This document shows, piece by piece, positions 45,441-55,337 of a DNA stretch of 59,389 bases. The notes beneath the pieces were generated by a model, which was not told the DNA's origin, did no database searches, and saw only the letters and a list, made by a program, of their open reading frames with translations. The position numbers and the translations under genes are program-made. The stretch's first letter is position 1; every line of letters begins with the position of its first letter. The stretch is from Mnemiopsis leidyi (lineage: Eukaryota; Ctenophora; Tentaculata; Lobata; Bolinopsidae): the NCBI GenBank assembly GCA_000226015.1, contig JH153107.1, positions 225,128 to 284,516 of the forward strand, read 5' to 3'.

Positions 45441-46193
45441 TCATAGTGTTTAACTTTGATGGCTAATTGTAGGCGGGTTGAACTAGGTAAGATTATATAT
45501 ATGGAATTTTAAGACCCAGCTTTATGTTTTCCTCAATATTTGCCCTCAAACAACCTTCATCTTTAAGAATTTTGATCACATTAGTTAGGCAATCATCTGC
45601 TGATTCAAAGTTCGAAAAAATTATCCCCAGATGCTTTATAGGAGCCATTTTATGAGCAAAATTCGAGGTTATCCTCAAATTTCTCAAATAAAAAACAGTA
45701 AATTCTCAATAACTTCACTTTGGAAGTTATGGTAAAGGTTTTCCTATGTTAATCTCAAAATATCAACAAAACAAAAAGATAGATAATTGCTTGAAAATAG
45801 GCTAAAAATGAATGTCACAAATTGGGACCATTCAAGCTGCTATTGCTGAAGGGAAAATTAAAATCGAGAAAAGATGCTGCTCTGCTGGCACAACTTTGAT
45901 CAGGACACTGCAAGGAACTCAAGGCATACCAGCAAGTAGAAGCAGCTGGAAGAAACTCAAGAAGCCCTAGGTGCCAGCTAGAAGAAGGATGGTCCAGCAT
46001 TGGTAAGCGTGCCCAGCTAACATAGAAAGTGTAAAGCAATGTAATTTTCTGTTTTGGCACAATAACAGGTCAGAACATATAAGTTACAATGAAACATTCA
46101 TCTAAACTATATAAATAAAAGCTCTAAGAAGAAACAGATAGTTAATAAAAACATCTCTGTCCCCTAATCTTGGTCTATACAAAAATGATACAT

Positions 46194-46595
46194 TTAGCAA
46201 GCTCTTTTCTGAGCAATTAACATTAAATATTTCAAATTATTCAAATTGTTTAACGAAAATTTTCGAACACTGAGGTCTTGTATTATCAGTGAGAAAAAGT
46301 TTGACTGCTGTCGTTCACGTCGCCCTTGCAACTGTAAGGTGTTGACAGCAAAGATAAGCGACAACACTGATTTAGAAGCAGCCCAGCAACTAAAATTGTA
46401 CATTAGGACAGCAACTACTAGAGCTTTATACAACATTAGTCGCTTGTTCAGGGGGATCCTATGAATTATGATTCCAAGCTTTCTCGTACTTGTTAAATGC
46501 ATCATATCCCAGACTGATCCTTCTAGAGATGTCCTCCTAACTACAAACCATGGAGCCAAGTTTAATACTCTTTCTCCAGAGCTGGTTACCTGCAA
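46194..46595 (-). pseudogene. LINE reverse-transcriptase C-terminal remnant
   Basis: A 133-codon frame containing STRKLGIIIHRIPLNKRLML and YKALVVAVLMYNFSCWAASK. It resembles the thumb/C-terminal region of CR1/jockey-type reverse transcriptases (consensus like LYKALVLPVLLYGCETW). It lacks the YADD catalytic region and is opposite in orientation to the ORF1 remnants around it, so it belongs to a different insertion. Confidence 0.6.
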
Positions 46596-46639
46596 TCGGT
46601 TTACCCTGATCTAAACTACGAAACAAGTGCAAAATCTAA

Positions 46640-46775
46640 GTCCAATACAGAAATCAGCAATATTTGTATTTGTTACACTGCACCTGTACCCAGGCTTTTA
46701 CAGTTATACTGAATGGGCTCCTGGAAGATTCTAGATGTTCTAACAGAGACTCTCCTCATTTAACCCTCAATCAGC
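46640..46775 (-). repeat. Dispersed repeat copy next to the LINE remnant
   Basis: Reverse-strand copy of the repeat at 51726-51850 (AAAAGCCTGGGTACAGGTG). It sits immediately upstream, in element orientation, of the reverse-transcriptase remnant at 46194-46595. Confidence 0.5.
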
Positions 46776-46862
46776 GGCGTAACCATGCCCCAGCAGCTCC
46801 AGCTACGCCAAGGGCGCCATGGTAGGGGGGGCTCCAAATTAATATAATAGTATGGGACAATT

Positions 46863-47294
46863 TTGTGGCTAGAAGATGTGGCTAGAAAAACTGTATCACA
46901 GAACAATGTACTGACAACCAAAGTTGTTAAAGAAGCAGTGAAAGCTGTTAGTCAGGAGGAGGAAAGATCTAAACACCTGATCATTTATGGCCTGAATGAA
47001 GATGAAGAACTGGAGGCTGACCTCATACTTCATGAAGAAGCGATAAATGACGTTGTTAAATCAGTCTGCGACCTTACTTTCGTTGATGGTTTCATTCCTG
47101 AAGTAAAGACCATTTGTCGGATTGGACAGTTTCCTGCGAACAAATCGCAGCCGATAAGAGTCGAGTTCATAAATTCTCATGCTGCAGAGACTATATTGAA
47201 AAATGCAAGCAGACTTAAAACAAACCCGAACCTAAATTCTGTTTACGTATCGCCAGACAGAACTAAGGAACAGAGAGCAGCACACAACCAGCTA
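46863..47294 (+). pseudogene. LINE ORF1 RNA-binding part, interrupted by a transposon
   Basis: Open frame with KTVSQNNVLTTKVVKEAV, HLIIYGLNEDE, ICRIGQFPANKSQPIRVEF, AETILKNASRLK and VYVSPDRTKEQRAAHNQL. This is the RRM-plus-C-terminal layout of LINE ORF1 chaperones. The frame runs into the inverted repeat of a DNA transposon, whose first bases supply a stop codon. Beyond the transposon, 48728-48776 continues in frame (IQKMKEMISG) to a natural-looking end. No matching intact ORF2 is adjacent. Confidence 0.7.
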
Positions 47295-48725
47295 CAGTGA
47301 ACCCTCAATTTACCAGGCCTCTCGGAGGAAAGGGTTGAGGCCGGGTAAATAGGGGCCTGGTAAAAGAATTTTACCAAAATATGGCTTGATTTTGGCCAAA
47401 AATAGTAACTTAAGTTATTGATAGTTATATGTAAACATCAACCTGATCAAATTTCTTGACAAAAGTACTTCTTTAGGGATTTAGAACTGTGAGAGTGGAT
47501 CCAACGTTCTGAATTACATCTTCAATGAGTAATCTCAAGGTTACTAGTAAACAAAGGTTTAGTAAACAAAGATTTAAATTTAGGTTTATTTTTACATCAA
47601 AACATATCATAGATAAACATAACGAGCTGATTGTATGTATGCTGTGGTTACGTTACAAATATCAGTGTACACATGTATATGAGCAGTCAACTTGCATGTT
47701 AAGGCTCTTTCACGGTGTCACGGAGGTACCATTACCAAAATGTGACGTGTGCCAGTGCCCGCTATTAATTGACGAGATTATATCCGTCTAATGTTCTAAC
47801 GAAACGAAACGAAAGCTTTAGCTGCGTGAGTCGGGTATCACCGCGACAAGCTATTAAAAGCTCATATCCCATGGCCTTGTCCGACTCTAGATTGATCTAC
47901 GCATCGTGCCATCGGCTTATGCNNNNNNNNNNNNNNNNNNNNNNNNNNNNNNNNNNNNNNNNNNNNNNNNNNNNNNNNNNNNNNNNNNNNNNNNNNNNNN
48001 NNNNNNNNNNNNNNNNNNNNNNNNNNNNNNNNNNNNNNNNNNNNNNNNNNNNNNNNNNNNNNNNNNNNNNNNNNNNNNNNNNNNNNNNNNNNNNNNNNNN
48101 NNNNNNNNNNNNNNNNNNNNNNNNNNNNNNNNNNNNNNNNNNNNNNNNNNNNNNNNNNNNNNNNNNNNNNNNNNNNNNNNNNNNNNNNNNNNNNNNNNNN
48201 NNNNNNNNNNNNNNNNNNNNNNNNNNNNNNNNNNNNNNNNNNNNNNNNNNNNNNNNNNNNNNNNNNNNNNNNNNNNNNNNNNNNNNNNNNNNNNNNNNNN
48301 NNNNNNNNNNNNNNNNNNNNNNNNNNNNNNNNNNNNNNNNNNNNNNNNNNNNNNNNNNNNNNNGATTATATCCGTCTAACGTTCTAACGAAACGAAACGA
48401 AAAGCTTTAGCTAGCGTGAGTCGGGTATCACCGCGACAAGCTNTAAAAACTCATATCCCATGGCCTTGTCCGACTCTAGATTGATCTACGCATCGTGCCA
48501 TCGGCTTATGCGATCACGTCATGCCTGATACACGATCGTGTGCTAGACTGGTGTCGTGTATCTTTATCAGGGCAGTATAGCATGCTCTAAGAGCCGTATA
48601 ATATGACGACCCTGAAGCCTGAGACAACAAGCTTTAAAATGATGAAAAATTTCGAGGGAAAGGAAGCAGGCCCGGTAAATAGAGGTACCTGGTAAATGGA
48701 GGCCCGGTAAATCGAGGGTTTACTG
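47295..48725. mobile_element. TA-flanked inverted-repeat DNA transposon (pogo/Tc1-like ends), contains gap
   Basis: The left end CAGTGAACCCTCAATTTACC and the right end (reverse complement CAGTAAACCCTCGATTTACC) are near-identical inverted repeats starting CAGT, flanked by TA on both sides. A CAGT start with TA target duplication is typical of pogo/Tc1-mariner elements. Extra copies of CCGGTAAAT/CTGGTAAAT lie just inside both ends. No transposase frame is visible, so it is probably non-autonomous. It contains the 441-N gap and a duplicated segment on both sides of that gap. Confidence 0.65.
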
Positions 48726-49040
48726 TAATTCAAAAGATGAAGGAAATGATAAGCGGGGATAACAGTGAACACTAATTTGTAAGGAACAACGTTTTTAAAT
48801 GTGTCGACAAGAAATAAAATCTTATCTGCATCTGCTTCATTTGTTTAAGGGTTCAGGAGATTGTTATCTATTTATATGTATTTTTCCTGGTGTGTCCTTG
48901 ACGAGATGATATCCGTCAGGAGAGCAGCAAGCTGCGCGAGCCCCGCGCTTGTCGCGGTGATACCCGACTTACGCAGCTCAGCTAAAGCTGAACGTTTCTT
49001 TCAATGTTCAAACGATACGATAGACGGATATAATGTCATC
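47771..49040. repeat. Repeated and inverted segments around the second gap
   Basis: The stretch at 47771-47922 (TTATATCCGTCTAATGTTC ... CATCGGCTTATGC) recurs directly after the gap at 48364-48511 with few changes. An inverted, shorter relative occurs at about 48950-49035 (CGCGGTGATACCCGACT ... GACGGATATAATG). A half copy of the end (GACGAGATGATATCCGTCA) starts near 48899. These look like overlapping palindromic MITE copies; the direct duplication next to the gap could also be an assembly artefact. Confidence 0.5.
47923..48363. other. Assembly gap (441 N)
   Basis: Unresolved bases inside the inverted-repeat transposon, flanked by near-identical sequence on both sides. Confidence 0.99.
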
Positions 49041-49800
49041 AACAAGGCGGCTACCACCTTTAGTGGCGCGCGCACTTGGTTTTTGGCCTGGCGTCTAGAA
49101 TTTAAAAATTCTAAACGCGCATCGCCTGTTAATTAATTTGTGCTGTGCTGACGAATTCTGGGCCGCGCGGAACACTTGCACTAGAGGCTGCCGCTATACG
49201 GCAGCAGTGCTATATAAAGGCAACGTTATATAAGGCAACGCGTGGTTTACTTGTAGGTTGATAACCTACTTGTCGCAGCCATCACGCGCTGTCACGCGCG
49301 AAGAAATAAGAAATTCTAAACGCGCATCGCCCGTTGAGTGGTCTACTGGCGAAGCGCGCGCTACAGCAGCGAAGTTGCCGCCCCAAAATTTAACTTGAAA
49401 ATGGGCCGCAAAAAATTTGAAATGGGCCGCAACGCAAGGCAATAAATACATTAAATAATTGTAGGTTTATAACCTACTGTCGCGGACATCACGCCCTCTC
49501 ACGCACATGTTTTGGCCTGGCAACACAATAAATTTTAAACAAATTCTAGACGCTCATTGCCCATCAAATAAGTAATAAATAATGGTATAATAATGCCAGC
49601 CTCGCACTTAATCTTTCAAAATATTTTGTAGGTTGATAACTTGCCTGGGGACCTCAGGCTAAATGTTGCCCCGAACGGAGGGAAACGTAGAGAGAGCCGC
49701 GCATCGCCCGGTAAGTTGATAACCTACTGTCGCGGCCATCAGGCGCTCTTTCGCATTTCTGGCCTGGCAAAAAAATTTTAGACGCGCATCGCGGCCCTAT
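49040..49800. repeat. Degenerate GC-rich dispersed repeat with palindromic core
   Basis: The core TAGGTTGATAACCTA (and variants) recurs at 49254, 49462, about 49628 and 49712. Three of the four are followed by TGTCGCGGCCATCACGCGC-like sequence, and further along by GGCCTGGC and TCTAAACGCGCATCGCCCG. Spacing is uneven (about 208, 167 and 83 bp). GC content is much higher than in flanking DNA. No coding frame is convincing. Confidence 0.55.
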
Positions 49801-49897
49801 AAAAAAATATAATATTAATTACAACATTAAATATAAAGTGTATTATATCTAAATGTCTAGTTAATTTCTTTTTAGCTACAAAGATTGTCTTTTAGAA

Positions 49898-50003
49898 AGC
49901 TATTGTGCTTGATCCTCTTGTTACTCGATTTAAAATTTATCAAAAATGGAAAGCTATTGTGCTTCCTCCTGTTACTCGATTTAAAACTTATCAAAAAATT
50001 TCC
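49898..50003 (+). repeat. 54-bp tandem duplication
   Basis: AAAGCTATTGTGCTT ... TTACTCGATTTAAAA.TTATCAAAAA occurs twice head to tail with a few differences, in otherwise empty AT-rich DNA upstream of DNA2. Confidence 0.6.
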
Positions 50004-50239
50004 AAAAGTATCCACATATCCCATTTGATCTCATGGTTTCAAACATATTCAAAGTTCAAACAGTGTACTGTTATACTGTTTGAGATCGATTGTGAGTCTA
50101 TGTATATAATTTGATTTATATGATTTTAATCATTTTTCAACCTTCAATTGGTACATCTAAAAAGACTCAAAAATCAGATAGGGGTGAAAATTTCCGACTG
50201 TATGAGAGTAAGTTTACTAAAGTAAGTACTTCTTCTGCA

Positions 50240-50365
50240 CTATAGATCTGGATAAGTGCCTAACCTGGCGAACTTAGTGGGAATCCTTGCTTTACGGCAT
50301 GTTAAACAAGGAATGGAAGCTAAGGGGTTCCGTGCAGTCCAATCTTCGGTGCAACCTTTACGTTT
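50240..50365 (+). repeat. Copy of the BLTP1 candidate-exon segment at 20.1-20.25 kb
   Basis: CGGCATGTTAAACAAGGAAT and surrounding sequence match the reverse strand of 20088-20226 at roughly 85 percent by eye over about 125 bp. One frame reads ILALRHVKQGMEAKGFRAVQ, against ILALRHVEQGMEAEGFRAIQ at the other site. A stop upstream and loss of flanking frame suggest this copy is dead. Confidence 0.6.
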
Positions 50366-50437
50366 ATTTTAATTGTGATACTTTCCTTGAATGTTGTGGA
50401 GAGCATTCTCAGCAAGTATTACTATTTTACTATTATT

Positions 50438-50730
50438 CTCATTCTTTAAGACTCTTGCAGCTTAAGGCGTATACTGGTTTTACAAGTTCGGAAATGTTAT
50501 TAAAGCTGCTCCGTCTATAGTGTGTTCTCTAAAATCTTCCTACCCACTTGAACTGTCCCATAAACTATTTCATAACTCAGTTTAACTCATTCTTTATGTC
50601 TCTTGCAGCTTAAGGCGTATACTGGTTTTACAAGTTCGGAAAGGTTAGCTGCTCCGTCTATTGTGTGTTGTCTAAAATCATCCTACCCACTTGAACTGTC
50701 CCATAAACTATTTCATAACTCAGTTTGTAC
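50438..50730 (+). repeat. Tandem duplicate of a possible DNA2 5' exon
   Basis: Two copies of about 145 bp, each beginning with TCTCTTGCAG or CTCTTGCAG followed by CTTAAGGCGTATACTGGTTT, lie head to tail just upstream of DNA2. The CTTGCAG looks like a splice acceptor. The DNA2 ATG at 50827 follows another acceptor (ATTGCAG|GTATG), so DNA2 probably has upstream non-coding exons and these may be among them. Confidence 0.45.
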
Positions 50731-50826
50731 CTTTTATAGTTTCCAAATTAGCTTCTTGGTGCTTCTTAACATCAAATCTATATTTCGCCCCCTCAATTTC
50801 AATCTCAAATTGTAATCATTGCAGGT

Positions 50827-53800
50827 ATGTCAAAACGAAGAAAAGAACATGATTGTTGTCCTAATGAAAATTCAAAGCGTTCAAAAGTCCTAGATGAGTT
50901 TATAACTTCTGAGGCAATATTGTATGTTCCAGATACCCCTGATGATAAAATCAAGCAGAATAAATGCTCAAAGGAAGGCCACAGCCAAATTCAAGGCAGC
51001 AAACTTACTTATCAGGAAAATCATGATGATGATGGAGACTTTTCTGATTCTGATATTGATTTGGAAGACATAAATGTTGACAACATCCAGTCACAATATG
51101 AAAGTTATTCTAGGTTTTTACGGTTCAAAATAATCAGTGTGGAAGACAACGGCCAGATCAAGATGCTAAAGTGTAAGAACATATCTTCATCAGATGAAAC
51201 CTTGTCTACTATCAGAATATCTGGAGAGTGGTATTATAGTGAAATTATGGAAGGGAATTTCCTACACATCATAGATACCCATTTGAGTCCTATTGAGGTA
51301 TGTTACATGTAATATGAAACTATGACAAACGATTTTCTTAATTAAGCCTTAATTTTAGTCATATACTGGACCACTGTTTTTCACATCAAGAAATATCAAT
51401 TTTATATATATTCATTAATAAACAGATTGAGATAAACAATGAGAACTCTAACATGATGATCATACATCCAGACATTTTGGTGTCTCCAACAACAATATCA
51501 AGTAGTGTGCGGTGTCCCAGACAGGCTGTCCTAGGAGAGGTAAGTTGAGAAAACCAAAAACTTTTTGTCCTATGGCAGTTTGCAAATTTGTAACACTCCT
51601 TTTGTTTAACATTATTTTCAAATCAAGGGAATGATCATATGATATGATCAGGGCAGTAGCAAGCTGTACTACAGATCAGCCAATCCTAGAAGAGTGCACT
51701 AAGGGCATTTGCCTCAGTCGAATGACCGGGAAACAGTAATTGAGGGTTAAATGAGGGTCTCCGTTAAAAGATCTAGAATCTTTCAGGAGACCCTTCAGTA
51801 TAACTTTAAAAGCCTGGGTACAGGTGTAACAAAATATAAATACTTGTTTTTAGCTTGCTTTGTATCGATTGTACAGGATAAAACATTAGAAATATCATGA
51901 AAAACTGAAAAAAATTTCTCCGTTGGCTAAACTCATTAAATTGATTTGATATCTTTGTGCAGTCCTTTGAAATCAATTATTTACAGATATTTAAACCTAC
52001 AGTTGGTTACTCTTCAAATGAAGTTATGCTGCTTGGAACAATCAACCATGCACTTTTCGATGCTGCAATCAGAACTCAGCAGTTTGATCCCATATTTTTA
52101 CGTAAAAAACTCAAGTCAATCCTAGAACAGGACGATATTATTGATTCGTTGTCTTGCATGGACAGTAAAAAAGATGAAATGTTGAAGAAACTGTTGCCCT
52201 CAGTAGAATTGATATCTTTATGGGGTAAGAAGTTCTGTCAAGAAAAAGGTGGTGTCATTTCTTATGGACAAAAAGGAGATGAGCTAACTAAAATTGTTAA
52301 GGTATGTTTTCTTAAAGTCACATGAACAATGTATTTGGATAGTAGAGTGTAGGGTAGTGCAGTAGACAGACAAACAAAAGGCAAGGTTAAACTTGATTTT
52401 CGTTAAATTTTTAAATCAAACTTGTTTTTTGTGTAAGTTTCAAATCAATCAAATCAGCTATTAGCGATCTAAATGGGCTAATAATTTCTCAAATTTTAAG
52501 GTTGGAATGAATAATTTTAAAATAAGTACAAATATTTCAGGTTTTAGACATCGAGGAAAATATTTGGTCCCCAAAATATGGATGTAAAGGTAAAGTTGAT
52601 GCTACAGTTCGCATTCATGCTCAATCAAAAACCAAAATATCACCCGTGGAGGTTAAATCAGGGAGTAGTAAGAACTCTCTTGGGAGTGTGGACCACAGAG
52701 CTCAAGTGATTCTGTATACCATGATGTTAGAAGAAAGATACAAAGATAGCATTGAGTCTGGTATTCTTTACTACATCAAGGGCCAGCAAACAATTGGCGT
52801 TCCTTCATCCGGCGTGGAGCGGAGAGCCTTGATAGTGAAGCGAAACGAGATAGCTGGTGCCCTGCAGAGCATACTGTCCCGAGAAGAAATGAAACTACCT
52901 GAACTGGTTAATGACAAGATGGCATGTAAGTGGTGTAATCACCAGCTCAGCTGCTCACTGGCTTTCAAATCTTTCGAGGGGAAAGACACTTCGACTCATC
53001 CTCTTCCCGAAATTCTGGAAAATAACGTCCCCACAATAAGTGAGAATCACTTGCAATACTTCACAAAATTCTCTAAACTGTGCATTCAAGAAGCAAGATC
53101 AGCAACAGGGACAGCTAAAATGCCTTGGGATGAGGCCTGTAAAAAGTACAACAAGCTGACACTTAGCTCTGTCTCAGAAAACTTTGGTTTTTATCACCTT
53201 TTCAAATTCGCATCTCCTATAAACCCCCGATCCAGTTTTATGCGCTTGGGCGACTATGTCATAATCAGTAAAGTGGACGGTTCTGGGTACAATATCTGTG
53301 CGGGTTTTGTCACCACCTTAACTCCTGAAACAATAGAAGTGTACTCAAACGATACCAACATAGAACAAAGTCCCCACCACCGGACTGGACCTTCTTACTT
53401 CATCTCCCCTCACCAGTCTCTATCCGGTCTCCATACCAGCCTGGGTAATGTCACCTCCCTCATGAGCCCTGAAGATAGAGCTGCAAAGTGGAGGAAACTT
53501 CTCCTAGATGGTGCAGCTCCAACTTTTTCCTCCTCCCCCTTTTCCTTTTCCCAGGAAGCTAAGTTCAGTGAGGAGTGTGGGTCTAATAAGTTGCTGACAT
53601 CTCTAAACCCTGGTCAGAGGGAAGCTGTGGAGAAGGCTGTTGCTACTCAGGATTATCTTTGTATTCTTGGAATGCCTGGAACAGGTTAATTATCATTTCA
53701 GAATTTTGTCTTTCGATTCTAAAACATGCGGATTAATTTGAATTTGTTGATACTCAGCGGTGTTGTCTATTCTTGGTTTATCGACTGAGGCACTAATAAT

Positions 53801-54604
53801 TAGAAAGTTGATGTGCTAACGTACAGTACATTCACCTACATTCTATGTTATAATTACTCTAACCTCGCCACCCATTCAGGAAAGACGTCCACGATATCAT
53901 GTCTGGTACAACTACTGGCAGCTAGGGGACACACTATCCTCCTTACAGCATACACCCACTCTGCAGTAGACAACCTGGTACTGAAACTACCGACCTCAGT
54001 TGATGTGGTCAGGTGTGTTGTGTAGCAGTTATATTTGACAGTTCTCTCTTTTCTTCAGTGACGGTTATATAATTCAAAGCATGCTCGGAACTGAATTTTG
54101 TAGTTCCTATTTTCCTTTTTCCTACGTTTAAAGTCTCGCTGAAAACTAAATTTCTGAAAAAAACTCAGTATTGAAGTGTGATATGTGCAAATTACCTTGT
54201 TTTTGTCCCAGGTTAGGAGCTCCAGGAAGGATACATCCTGGTAACAAGGAGAGATCTTCCCGGGTCCTTACCGCTGATATCAAGGACCCTCAACAACTTA
54301 GACAGTTCTACGATAACAAAGGTACATCTAGGTGCCGCAAGTAATGGTTCCCGATTTAGCAATATCTAGAGACTCAGTTATCAATGATCACATCTATAAC
54401 GGTTGTGAACATTTCAACAGACACATTCCCCTTGTGGCCATCTAACCTGAGTAAGAAATAACTTCTAACAGCGGTGGTTGCTACAACGTGTCTTGGACTG
54501 CGACACAGTGTGTTCGAATACAAGAGGTTCGACTACTGTATCATTGACGAGGCCTCCCAGATCACTGAGCCCATATGTCTGGGACCCATTCTCCTTTCTG
54601 ACAG
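50827..54604 (+). CDS. DNA2: DNA2 nuclease-helicase, 5' seven exons; C-terminal helicase part not seen
   Basis: DNA2 cuts 5' flaps and resects DNA ends. Exons 50827-51297, 51426-51539, 51987-52301, 52541-53684, 53880-54012, 54212-54321 and 54472-54604 join in frame (806 codons plus 2 bases). Features in order: acidic N-terminus; first iron-sulfur Cys in [25 protein letters not shown] nuclease helix; [15 protein letters not shown] and [11 protein letters not shown] (RecB-type nuclease core); [10 protein letters not shown] (remaining iron-sulfur Cys); beta-barrel linker; LNPGQREAV, Walker A GMPGTGKTST split by an intron; [12 protein letters not shown] (motif Ia); VVATTCLG; and Walker B IIDEASQI. 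The last donor GACAG|GTATGT is strong, yet motifs III-VI are not found before the MATE gene or before the window end. Either an intron is very long, or the gene is broken here. Confidence 0.9.
51726..51850 (+). repeat. Dispersed repeat copy inside a DNA2 intron
   Basis: TTGAGGGTTAAATGAGG ... AAAAGCCTGGGTACAGGTGT matches the reverse strand of about 46640-46775, next to the LINE reverse-transcriptase remnant. It is probably part of the same repeat family. Confidence 0.55.
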
Positions 54605-55337
54605 GTATGTATACGTATGTGACAGATATAGTTTGTGTATTCTGGATTGTCAGTAGGCAAATTATATTATTCGGCAAGATAAGACTCGCGTAAGCGTAGC
54701 CATAAGAACTCAAAAGCAAGGGACCGAGAGAAAGTTGACGGAGTGATCGTTATCTAGACATAATTGTTACCCCGGGCTAAATGAGGATATTACGTTGTTT
54801 TAAAAGGGAAAAGCCAAAAGACTTTGCCCGGTCAAAGGGAGCAACTAATTTGTTGGTTTTTAGTAAATCTATTATTCGGTAAGATAGGTAAGATCTATAA
54901 TATCATGGCAATGGCGACTGCTGCCAGTATTAAGTGTTAAAGGCTCATCAAAATCATTCTATTAAATTGTATCATTGTAACAACCTACTGGCAGATAATT
55001 TTTCCATATTCAAACTCCAGAAATGCGAACTGTTCTAACCTCCGTTACGTACTTAAGGCACTTAAATAATTTCTCAGAATAAGAACAAATCGACTATGTA
55101 CTTATGTAGATATTATGTCAAGATTACAATCTTTCTATAAAACAAATAAAATTTCTACTCATTTTTACAAAAACAAATTCTAAACAGACTTCTGAATTCT
55201 TGGGGAGGAGTCGGGAACGTCGAGTCATTTCACGCGGCGTTATTCGAAATTGATACGTCACGCTCGTCTTCTCACTGTTATTATTCGGATCACCTCCAAG
55301 AATTGTGATTTCTAGTTGCGACAGACCTGAAACGTTT

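Noticed and set aside
45493..46060. Minus-strand open frames between the LINE fragments
   Set aside because: No recognisable domain; they lie in decayed repeat DNA.
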